Shown in pieces: positions 12,806-19,317 of a DNA stretch of 20,437 nucleotides. Each line of letters begins with the position of its first letter. The stretch's first letter is position 1. The stretch is from UBA288 sp964461885 (GTDB lineage Archaea; Halobacteriota; Methanomicrobia; Methanomicrobiales; Methanospirillaceae). The position numbers and the translations under genes are program-made. The DNA lies in contig CAYWVY010000041.1 of assembly GCA_964461885.1 (NCBI GenBank), positions 1-20,437 of the forward strand, in the 5' to 3' direction. The notes beneath the pieces are model-generated. The model did no database searches. It saw only the letters and a program-made list of their open reading frames with translations, and was not told where the DNA came from.

Positions 12806-13792
12806 TCAGTCGATTTTCGGGGGACGCTCGTCGTCGAGCGAGAACGGGTCGGGGAGGGCCGCGGCGGGGTCGCCCATCTCATTCGACTCGTCGTAGCGGA
12901 TCGACTTGACCAGGAAGAACCCGACGATGCCGAAAGTGATCAAGGGCGAGACCCAGACCGGGATGTGGAAGCCGAAACTGTCAAGGAGCATGATCATGCC
13001 GAGGAACGCGATCGAGTACATGGCCCCGTTCTTCAGGAACGGGTACATCTTGACCTGGTCGACGTGCCGGATCGTGACCTCGCGGACCACGAACGCCCCG
13101 ATCCCGTTCCCGATCAGGATCAGCGGGACCGAGAGGGTGAACGCGAACGCGCCGATCACGCCGTCGATCGAGAAGGTCGCGTCGATGATCTCGAGGTAGA
13201 AGATCTTGGACCAGTCCGACATGGAGCCGCCGGCGAGTTGCTTCTCGGCCGACTCGGCGTTCATCCGGAAGCCCGAGACGATGAAGAAGGCGGTCGAGCC
13301 GACGACAGCGCCGAAGGCCATCAGCGGGTCCCGGTTCATGGTGAGCCAGACGATGGCGAGGAGCGAGAGCGAGGCGACGGCGTAAAACCAGACCCCCTTG
13401 CGGAGGATGAACCGTTCGCCACGGAGCCCGAAGTGCTTGGGCTCGACGAAGAGCCAGTGGAGGAAGAGGAAGACCAGGAACGTACCGCCGCCCGCAAGCA
13501 GGATCGGGGCCGACGACTCGATCGCCTGGATCACTCGCGGGTCGTTCGAGAAGGTCGCGGTGAGCGCCTCGACGGGCCCGAGCCCGGGGGTGGCGATCCA
13601 GACGATCAACCAGGGCAGGACCCCGCGCACGACAAAGACGGCGAAGAAGAGCCCGTAGACCAGGAACCACCGGCGGGCCTTCTGCGACATCGTCGAGAGG
13701 ACCTCCGCGTTGATGATCGCATTGTCGATGCTGCAGATGGTCTCGAACAGAACGAGACCGGCCACGATCAGCAGGACGGAGAGGAGGTCCAT
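12806..13792 (-). CDS. DUF475/TerC-like integral membrane protein
   Basis: The 328-residue protein has about eight membrane helices and belongs to the DUF475 family, related to TerC tellurite-resistance/metal-ion transport proteins. The paired acidic membrane motifs are visible: ETICSIDNAIINAEVL (17-32) near the N-terminus and EIIDATFSIDGVIGAFAFT (about 203-221) in the second half; such S-I-D-N/G motifs are thought to form the ion path. A cytoplasmic loop with RMNAESAEKQL (about 177-187) divides the halves, and a hydrophilic acidic tail of about 35 residues ends in DDERPPKID. TerC relatives are linked to Mn2+ or other metal export, so metal handling is the best guess. A TATA-like GCATTAATG (13821-13829) gives a leader of about seven bases. 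Confidence 0.88.
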   Translation of the reverse strand: MDLLSVLLIVAGLVLFETICSIDNAIINAEVLSTMSQKARRWFLVYGLFFAVFVVRGVLPWLIVWIATPGLGPVEALTATFSNDPRVIQAIESSAPILLAGGGTFLVFLFLHWLFVEPKHFGLRGERFILRKGVWFYAVASLSLLAIVWLTMNRDPLMAFGAVVGSTAFFIVSGFRMNAESAEKQLAGGSMSDWSKIFYLEIIDATFSIDGVIGAFAFTLSVPLILIGNGIGAFVVREVTIRHVDQVKMYPFLKNGAMYSIAFLGMIMLLDSFGFHIPVWVSPLITFGIVGFFLVKSIRYDESNEMGDPAAALPDPFSLDDERPPKID

Positions 13793-13820
13793 CTTTCCCT
13801 ACTGACTCGCCAAGGTGACG

Positions 13821-13829
13821 CATTAATGC
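13821..13829 (-). promoter_or_regulatory. TATA-like box for the DUF475 gene
   Basis: Minus-strand CATTAATG with a preceding G is centred about 33 bases before ATG 13792, predicting a very short leader containing AGGGAAAG. Confidence 0.4.
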
Positions 13830-13985
13830 TTCGGCAGCGTGAAGCGCGACCTCGATCGAGGTCTGCGACCGTCCCGGTCTGCAAAATCTGCCAGACTCGA
13901 ACCAGTCTCATCGGGCCGCGCCGCGGCGAGCGGGATCGAGCGTCCGAAGGGCAGGGGATGCCGCGAGAAAAACCGCTGCGCCCTG

Positions 13986-13992
13986 AAAAAAA
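13986..13992 (-). terminator. Oligo-T terminator after the fasciclin gene
   Basis: Seven T on the minus strand begin eight bases after the TAA at 14000-14002. No stem precedes it, consistent with archaeal termination. Confidence 0.5.
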
Positions 13993-13999
13993 GTGGTGA

Positions 14000-14647
14000 T
14001 TACTGCCGTCGGCGCACGCCGAAGAGCAGCGCGAGCCCGGCGATGGCACATGCCGAGACCAGCACGGCGTCAAAGCCGGACGCCGTCGGGGTGGCCGTTG
14101 CGGTGGGTATCGGAGTGGGCGACAGCGTGGGCGCCGGAGTCCGGGCGGGCGGGATCATCACGGCGTCGATCACGTGGATCACGCCGTTGCTCGCCCGGAT
14201 GTCGGTCTGGACGATGTTCGCTCCGTCAACCCGGACGCCGCCGGCCGCCTGAACGGTTACCACGAGCGGCTGGCCCTGCGCGGTCGGCAGGGAGGGCATA
14301 GAGGCTACCTGGGTGGCCAGGAGGCTTCCTTGGACGACGTGGTAGGTCAGGACGTTGGTGAGCTGGGTCCGGTTGCCGAGCAGCGCGTCCAGCGTGCCCG
14401 GAGGCAACGCGTTGAACGCGTCGTTCGTCGGTGCGAAGACCGTGAACGGACCGGAACCGCTCAGTGTCTCGACAAGGCCGGCCGCCTGCAGCGCCGTCAC
14501 CAGTGTCGACAGGTTCGGGTTGGTCTGGGCTATCTGGACGATCGTCTGATTGCCCGCCGTGGCGGTCACTGTTTGAGCCGCGCCCGCAAATGATACGCCG
14601 CAGAGGGCGAACAGAAGCAGGACAGCGACCAGTTTTCTCGGGTCCAT
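14000..14647 (-). CDS. Exported, membrane-anchored fasciclin (FAS1) domain protein
   Basis: The 215-residue surface protein has a signal peptide (1-24, cut after AGAA), one FAS1 domain (about 33-165), a Pro/Thr linker (167-188) and a C-terminal hydrophobic helix ending GVRRRQ. FAS1 landmarks are the NLSTLVTALQAAGLVETL helix (45-62), GPFTVFAPTNDAFNALP (66-82), LTYHVVQGSL (100-109) and the terminal NGVIHVIDAVMIPP (154-167). FAS1 domains mediate cell-surface adhesion in all domains of life. The last part (SGFDAVLVSAC and onward) resembles PGF-CTERM archaeosortase signals with Ser in place of Pro, so the helix could be removed and replaced by a lipid. Its signal peptide resembles that of the cohesin-like protein upstream. 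The mRNA is probably leaderless from the TATA box at 14671-14677. Confidence 0.93.
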   Translation of the reverse strand: MDPRKLVAVLLLFALCGVSFAGAAQTVTATAGNQTIVQIAQTNPNLSTLVTALQAAGLVETLSGSGPFTVFAPTNDAFNALPPGTLDALLGNRTQLTNVLTYHVVQGSLLATQVASMPSLPTAQGQPLVVTVQAAGGVRVDGANIVQTDIRASNGVIHVIDAVMIPPARTPAPTLSPTPIPTATATPTASGFDAVLVSACAIAGLALLFGVRRRQ

Positions 14648-14670
14648 GCTCCGTATTGACTGTATGTTCT

Positions 14671-14677
14671 ATTTAAA
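14671..14677 (-). promoter_or_regulatory. TATA box for the fasciclin gene (leaderless)
   Basis: Minus-strand TTTAAAT is centred about 27 bases before ATG 14647. It sits in a strikingly AT-rich island (14650-14705). Confidence 0.6.
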
Positions 14678-14885
14678 CATTCTTCTCAATATAATTGTAT
14701 GGGTATTTCTATATGCCCGTCGGCCGCGATATCGCGGCAGATGGCGCCGTAGTCGGTCGGGAAACCGAAGATCCCCCTGAGCGACCTGCGCCGTCTCGCC
14801 CGACGCCTGACGGCGGGATGGGTCGATCTCCGGCGCAATGCCGTTCCGGGAGGCGATGCCCGGCGCATTCGGGGGCGGAGTTGAG

Positions 14886-14896
14886 AAATCTTAATC
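14886..14896 (+). promoter_or_regulatory. TATA-like box for the HPS-RraA gene
   Basis: AAATCTTAATC is centred about 31 bases before ATG 14923 and predicts a leader of about five bases. This supports 14923 over the open extension reaching back to 14695. Confidence 0.45.
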
Positions 14897-14922
14897 GGAG
14901 CCGGGTGCGCATCCCTACCGTT

Positions 14923-16230
14923 ATGAGTACGCCGGTCCTCCAGGTCGCCCTCGACCTGCTCGAACTGCCCCGCGCGCTCGCGATCGCCGAGGAGGCGGTC
15001 GCGGGGGGCGCCGACTGGATCGAGGCGGGCACGCCCCTGATCAAGAGCGAGGGGATGGCTGCGGTCCGGGCGCTCGCCGGACGGTTCCCCGACCGCGAGA
15101 TCGTCGCGGACATGAAGGTCGCGGACACGGGCACGCTCGAGGTCGAAATGGCCGCGAAGGCCGGCGCGACGGTCGTCTGCGTCCTCGCCGACGCCGACGA
15201 CGCCGTGATCGAGGAGGCGGTGCGGGCCGCCCGGCTCTACGGCGTCCGTATCATGGCCGACCTGATCAGCGTCGCGGACCCGGTGTCGCGGGCTCGGCGC
15301 CTCGCCGAGCTCGGCGTGGATATCCTGAACTGCCACGTCGGGATCGACCAGCAGATGATCGGCCGGTCGTCGGTCGCCCTTGTCGAGGAGCTCGCCGGCG
15401 CGGTCGCGCTCCCGCTCGCCGTCGCGGGCGGACTCGATGCCGAAACGGCCGCGGAGGCCGCTTCGCACGGCGCCGCGATCGTGATCGTCGGCGGTGCGAT
15501 CGTCCGGTCGGCCGACCCGACCGCCAAGACCCGCGAGGTGAAGGCCGCGCTCGCCGCCGGCAGGCGACCTGCGCGAACGGCCCGGTCTCCCGACGAGGAG
15601 ATCCGGGCCCTTTTCGCCACGGTCTCGGCCCCGAACGTGACCGACGCCATGCACCGTGGAGGCGCGATGACCGGCGTGGTCCCGCTCCTGCCCGGGCTGC
15701 GGATGGCCGGCCCGGCCGTGACGGTCCAGACGTTCGCCGGGGACTGGGCGAAACCGGTCGAGGCGATCGACGCGGCCCGGCCCGGGGACGTGCTCGTGAT
15801 CAACAACGACGGCGGCACCCACGTCTCGCCGTGGGGCGAGCTCGCGACCCTCTCGGCGAAGATGAGGGGTCTTGCGGGCGTCGTGATCGACGGCCCGGCC
15901 CGTGATGTCGACGACATCCGGCGCATGGACCTCCCGCTCTTCTGCCGTGGCACCTGCCCGAACGCGGGCGAGCCGAAGGGCTTCGGCGAGATTAACGCCG
16001 AGATCCGGTGCGCCGGCCAGCCCGTCCGGCCGGGCGACTGGATCGTCGGCGACGAGAGCGGCGTGGTCGTGGTCCCGCGCGAGCGCGCGTACGAGGTCGC
16101 GCGGCGGGCGGTCATGGTCCGGGAGACCGAGGAGCGGATCCGCGAGGAGATCCGGCGCGGGTCCACGCTCGCGGAGGTCTCCGAGCTCCTCAAGTGGGAG
16201 AAGAAACGGGGTTCAGGCGAAGGCAGCTGA
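14923..16230 (+). CDS. 3-hexulose-6-phosphate synthase fused to RraA-like domain
   Basis: The 435-residue protein joins two enzymes or regulators. Residues 1-207 are a 3-hexulose-6-phosphate synthase of the OMP decarboxylase superfamily: VALD (8-11), EAGTPLIKSEG (34-44), the DxKxxD catalytic set D63-K65-D68, NCHVGID (136-142, His138) and phosphate-binding GG (169-170, 190-191). It condenses formaldehyde with ribulose 5-phosphate, or runs in reverse to make ribulose 5-phosphate in archaea lacking the oxidative pentose pathway. Residues 225-430 are an RraA-like domain (WGELATLSAKMRGLAGVVID, with GPARD Arg327-Asp328), a fold shared by RNase E regulator RraA and HMG/oxaloacetate aldolases; it keeps the aldolase Arg-Asp. 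Such fusions are known in archaea, but the second domain's reaction is unclear. The 3' end overlaps the convergent ACT gene by 18 bases. Confidence 0.93.
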   Translation: MSTPVLQVALDLLELPRALAIAEEAVAGGADWIEAGTPLIKSEGMAAVRALAGRFPDREIVADMKVADTGTLEVEMAAKAGATVVCVLADADDAVIEEAVRAARLYGVRIMADLISVADPVSRARRLAELGVDILNCHVGIDQQMIGRSSVALVEELAGAVALPLAVAGGLDAETAAEAASHGAAIVIVGGAIVRSADPTAKTREVKAALAAGRRPARTARSPDEEIRALFATVSAPNVTDAMHRGGAMTGVVPLLPGLRMAGPAVTVQTFAGDWAKPVEAIDAARPGDVLVINNDGGTHVSPWGELATLSAKMRGLAGVVIDGPARDVDDIRRMDLPLFCRGTCPNAGEPKGFGEINAEIRCAGQPVRPGDWIVGDESGVVVVPRERAYEVARRAVMVRETEERIREEIRRGSTLAEVSELLKWEKKRGSGEGS

Positions 16231-16647
16231 CGGGATCAGCTCCTTGCCCGCCCCCCGGATTACGCCGATCGCGTCCTCGGGGCGGTCCACGCGGAGGATC
16301 AGCACGGCACCGTCCGGCCCGCTGTAGGCGTAGCTGTACTCGATGTTGATCTTCGCCTCGCCGAGCAGGCGCGCGACCTCGTAGAGCCCGCCGGGCTCGT
16401 CGCGCATGTGGACCGCGATCACGTCCGTGAAGGCGACGTTGAAGCCGTCCTTCGTCAGGCGTTCGTGCGCCCGGGCCGGGTGGTCCACGAGCGCCCGGAC
16501 CACGCCGAACCCGCTCGCCTCCGCGATCGAGAACGCGAAGATGTTGACGCGCTCCTCCTCGAGCGCGTGCGCGATCGCGGCCAGCCGGCCGGGCCGGTTC
16601 TCGGAGAAGACCGAGATCTGCCGGATGATAAACTCGTCTGTTGCCAT
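16213..16647 (-). CDS. Tandem ACT-domain protein
   Basis: The 144-residue protein consists of two ACT domains (about 5-70 and 72-140), each starting with the ACT pattern: ISVFSENRPGRLAAIAHALEEERVNI (11-36) and VIAVHMRDEPGGLYEVARLLGEAKINI (76-102). ACT pairs bind small ligands, usually amino acids. Its ATG shares one base with the TGA of the upstream PaaK gene (TGATG), a sign of translational coupling. Small ACT proteins of this type are often next to PaaK-type ligases and indolepyruvate oxidoreductase genes in archaea and anaerobic bacteria, so it probably senses an aromatic amino acid or aryl acid for that pathway. Its last 18 bases overlap the convergent HPS-RraA gene. Confidence 0.92.
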   Translation of the reverse strand: MATDEFIIRQISVFSENRPGRLAAIAHALEEERVNIFAFSIAEASGFGVVRALVDHPARAHERLTKDGFNVAFTDVIAVHMRDEPGGLYEVARLLGEAKINIEYSYAYSGPDGAVLILRVDRPEDAIGVIRGAGKELIPSAAFA

Positions 16648-17948
16648 CAGAGCACCCTCCTGTCGATAACCCGTTTCGCTTTTCCCTCAAACCGCGGCAG
16701 GGAGCCGGGCTCGACGAGCTCGACCTGGACCGCGACGTTCAGCGTGTTCCTGAGCCGGTGCGCGACCCCGCGCTCGATCCGCATCAGGTCCGTGATCTTG
16801 TCCGAGAAGGCCTCCTTCGAGACCTCAACCCGAACCAGCATCTCGTCGAGCGTCCCCTTCCGGTCGACCACGATCTGGAAGTGCTCGCCCACCTCGGGAA
16901 TCTCGAGGAGGGCGTGCTCGATCTGGCTCGGGAAGACGTTGATCCCGCGGATGATCAGCATGTCGTCGACCCGGCCCGTGATCCGCTCTATCCGCGGGTG
17001 GGCCCGCCCGCAGGCGCAGTCCTCGTCCATGATCGAGGAGATGTCCCCGATGCGGTACCGGAAGATCGGCAGCGCCTCTTTCTGGAGCATGGTGATCACG
17101 AGCTCGCCGCGTTCGCCCGGCGCGAGCACCTCGCTGCTCTCGGGGTCAATCACCTCGATGAGTGCGAGGTCGCGCCAGATGTGGATCCCGTGCTGCTCGG
17201 CACACTCGGTGAACATCGGCCCGGAGAGCTCGCTCGTGCCGTAGATATCGTAGGCTTTGATCCCGAGCCGCTCCTGGATGTGCCGCCGCATCTGCTCGGA
17301 CCAGGGCTCGGCCCCGAGGATGCCCGTCCGGAGCGCGGTGTCGCGCTCGAGGTTGATCCCCATCCGCTCGGCCACCTCGCCGATGTGGAGCAGGTACGAC
17401 GGCGTGCAGGCGATCGCGGTCGCGCCGAGGTCCTGCATCAGCTCGACCTGCCGCTCCGTGTTCCCGACCGAGGTCGGCAGCACGGTGGCGCCGATCCGCT
17501 CGGCCCCGTAGTGGGCTCCGAGCCCGCCCGTGAAGAGGCCGTAGCCGTAGCTGACCTGGATCACGTCGCCGCGCCCGAGCCCGATCGAGGTGAAGGCCCG
17601 GGCGAGGGACTCGGTCCAGAGCTCGATGTCCTTCTCCGTGTATCCGACCACGGTAGGCTTGCCTGTCGTCCCCGATGAGACGTGGTACCGGACCAGCTCC
17701 TCGCGCGAAACCGTGAAGAGGCCATCGGGGTAGGTGTCCCGGAGGTCGCGCTTGTACATGAACGGGAGCTTGCGGACGTCCTCGAGCGAGCGGATGTCGT
17801 CGGGGTGGACGCCCGCCTCGCGCATGCGCGCGTGGTAGACCGGGGAGAACGCGTACAGCCGGGCGGCGAGGGTCTTCGCGAGCCGGTACTGGAGCCGGTC
17901 GAGATCAGCTCCCGGCATCTCCTCGAACCGCGGGTTCCAGGGGGTCAC
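16647..17948 (-). CDS. paaK: PaaK-type aryl acid-CoA ligase / coenzyme F390 synthetase-like (second copy)
   Basis: A 433-residue member of the adenylate-forming superfamily, activating an acid with ATP. Landmarks: the P-loop SSGTTGKPTVVGY (about 90-102), YGYGLFTGGLGAHYG, YGTSELSG, the GERGELVIT hinge region, DCACGR (possible zinc or structural Cys pair) and the C-terminal DDMLIIRGINVFPSQIE domain, all typical of phenylacetate-CoA ligase. In methanogens the same family includes coenzyme F390 synthetase, which adenylates F420, so the substrate is not certain. The start codon is GTG at 17948, overlapping the stop of the first ligase (GTGA), and its TGA overlaps the ATG of the ACT gene; the three are one coupled operon. 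Confidence 0.93.
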   Translation of the reverse strand: MTPWNPRFEEMPGADLDRLQYRLAKTLAARLYAFSPVYHARMREAGVHPDDIRSLEDVRKLPFMYKRDLRDTYPDGLFTVSREELVRYHVSSGTTGKPTVVGYTEKDIELWTESLARAFTSIGLGRGDVIQVSYGYGLFTGGLGAHYGAERIGATVLPTSVGNTERQVELMQDLGATAIACTPSYLLHIGEVAERMGINLERDTALRTGILGAEPWSEQMRRHIQERLGIKAYDIYGTSELSGPMFTECAEQHGIHIWRDLALIEVIDPESSEVLAPGERGELVITMLQKEALPIFRYRIGDISSIMDEDCACGRAHPRIERITGRVDDMLIIRGINVFPSQIEHALLEIPEVGEHFQIVVDRKGTLDEMLVRVEVSKEAFSDKITDLMRIERGVAHRLRNTLNVAVQVELVEPGSLPRFEGKAKRVIDRRVL

Positions 17949-19237
17949 AGGGTCCCCCTCCGGTCAACAACCCGCCGCGACTTCCCCTCGAACCGCGGCA
18001 GGCTCCCCGGCTCGACCAGGCAGACCCGGGTCCGGAGCTCGAGCGCGTCGCGTAATGCCCGGACGATCCTTTCCTGGAGCCGTGCGAGATCGCTGAGCTC
18101 CCCGGAGAAGAACTGCCGCTTGATCTCGACCTCGATCGTCATCTCGTCGAGGTGGTGCTCGTTCCGGTCGACGTAGACCATGAACTGGTCCCCGACCTCG
18201 GGCAGGGCCATCAGCACGTGCTCGATCTGGCTCGGGAAGACGTTGATCCCGCGGATGATCAGCATGTCGTCAACGCGACCGGAGAAGCGGGCGACGCGTT
18301 GCATCCGGCCGCAGGGGCAGTCGTCCTCGAGGAGCATGGTGATGTCGCCGGTTCGGTACCGGACGAGGGGCATGGCCTCTTTCACGAGCGGGGTCACGAC
18401 GAGCTCGCCGCGCTCTCCCGGCCCGAGAGGTTCGCCCGTGGCCGGGTCGATGATCTCGACGAGGTAACTGTCGTGCCAGATGTGCAGGCCGTCCTGCTCG
18501 GGGCACTCGAACGCGACGCCCGGGCCGTAGAGCTCGGAGAGGCCGTAACTGTCGTAGGCCGTCACGCCGAGCCGGTCCTGGAGCTCCTTCCTGGTCGCGT
18601 CCGACCAGGCCTCGGCCCCGAAGATCCCCGTCCGGAGCGACGGAAGATCGGAGCCCATCTCCTCGGCTACCTCGGCCAGGTGCATCGCGTACGACGGCGT
18701 GCAGTGGAGCGCGGTCACGCCGAAGTCGTCGATCATCTCGATCTGCCGCCTGGTATTTCCCGTGCCGGCCGGCAGCACAGTCATGCCGACCTTCTCGGCC
18801 CCGTAGTGAAACCCGAGCCCGCCCGTGAACATGCCCATGTTGACCGCGTTCTGGAAGATGTCGTCGGCCGAAAGACCGACCATGGTCATGTTCCGCGCGA
18901 TGAGATCGGACCAGTTATCGAGGTCGCCGCGCGTGTACCCGACCACGGTCGGCTTGCCCGTGGTCCCCGAGGTCGTGTGAATCCGGACCACCCGGTTCAA
19001 GGGCACGGCGAAGAACCCGAACGGGTACCCGGCCCGCAGGTCCTGCTTCTTCGTGAACGGCAGCTTTCGCACGTCCTCGAGCGTGCGGATCTCGTCGGGC
19101 CGGACGCCCTCGCGGGCCAGCAGCTCCCGGTAGAACGGGACGTGCTGAACCCGGTCCAGGGTCTCGCGCAGCCGCCGGAGCTGGAGCGCCTCGAGCTCGG
19201 CCGGCCGCATGGTCTCGTGCAATTCGTCCCAGTACAT
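17945..19237 (-). CDS. paaK: PaaK-type aryl acid-CoA ligase / coenzyme F390 synthetase-like (first copy)
   Basis: A 430-residue paralog of the following gene, with the same layout: TSGTTGKPTVVGYT (89-102), VNMGMFTGGLGFHYG, YGLSELYGPG, GERGELVVTP, DDCPCGRMQRV and DDMLIIRGINVFPSQIE. The two ligases differ at many places along their length (for example MGMFTGG here against YGYGLFTGG), so they are old paralogs that probably prefer different acids such as phenylacetate and indoleacetate, or one of them uses F420. It is the first gene of the paaK-paaK-ACT operon. ATG 19237 lacks a clear ribosome binding site. The leader holds a perfect inverted repeat at 19250-19267, and a TATA-like TGCTTAATG lies at 19302-19310. 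Confidence 0.93.
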   Translation of the reverse strand: MYWDELHETMRPAELEALQLRRLRETLDRVQHVPFYRELLAREGVRPDEIRTLEDVRKLPFTKKQDLRAGYPFGFFAVPLNRVVRIHTTSGTTGKPTVVGYTRGDLDNWSDLIARNMTMVGLSADDIFQNAVNMGMFTGGLGFHYGAEKVGMTVLPAGTGNTRRQIEMIDDFGVTALHCTPSYAMHLAEVAEEMGSDLPSLRTGIFGAEAWSDATRKELQDRLGVTAYDSYGLSELYGPGVAFECPEQDGLHIWHDSYLVEIIDPATGEPLGPGERGELVVTPLVKEAMPLVRYRTGDITMLLEDDCPCGRMQRVARFSGRVDDMLIIRGINVFPSQIEHVLMALPEVGDQFMVYVDRNEHHLDEMTIEVEIKRQFFSGELSDLARLQERIVRALRDALELRTRVCLVEPGSLPRFEGKSRRVVDRRGTL

Positions 19238-19249
19238 CGCCGTGGTCGC

Positions 19250-19267
19250 AGAGGGGGTGCCCCCTCT
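19250..19267. promoter_or_regulatory. Perfect inverted repeat in the leader of the paaK operon
   Basis: AGAGGGGG and CCCCCTCT flank a two-base centre (TG), 13 to 30 bases before the start codon at 19237 and downstream of the predicted transcription start near 19280. It can be a dimeric repressor operator or an RNA hairpin with a four-base loop. Confidence 0.5.
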
Positions 19268-19301
19268 ACGCTCTCCTGCAGTGATCTTCGGCCTGTGCTA
19301 A

Positions 19302-19310
19302 CATTAAGCA
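19302..19310 (-). promoter_or_regulatory. TATA-like box for the paaK operon
   Basis: Minus-strand TGCTTAATG lies between the AMP phosphorylase stop (19318) and the first ligase, predicting a start near 19280 and a leader of about 43 bases. Confidence 0.4.
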
Positions 19311-19317
19311 CGCGCCC

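Noticed and set aside
13793..13985. Possible small gene or RNA in the spacer between the DUF475 and FAS1 genes
   Set aside because: Only the DUF475 promoter and the FAS1 oligo-T terminator are visible; short plus-strand frames are Arg-rich without promoter support.
12311..13999. Plus-strand open frame of 562 codons opposite the cohesin-like and DUF475 genes
   Set aside because: Asp/Arg/Glu-rich shadow of the antisense membrane protein; it even crosses two genes and their promoters.
14686..15822. Minus-strand open frame of 378 codons opposite HPS
   Set aside because: Composition is Arg/Asp/Gly/His-rich and without domains; HPS catalytic motifs lie in the plus frame.
19250..19267. Inverted repeat as an intrinsic terminator of AMP phosphorylase
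   Set aside because: There is no T-run after it on the minus strand, and an oligo-T-free GC hairpin so close to the next start codon fits an operator or leader structure better.
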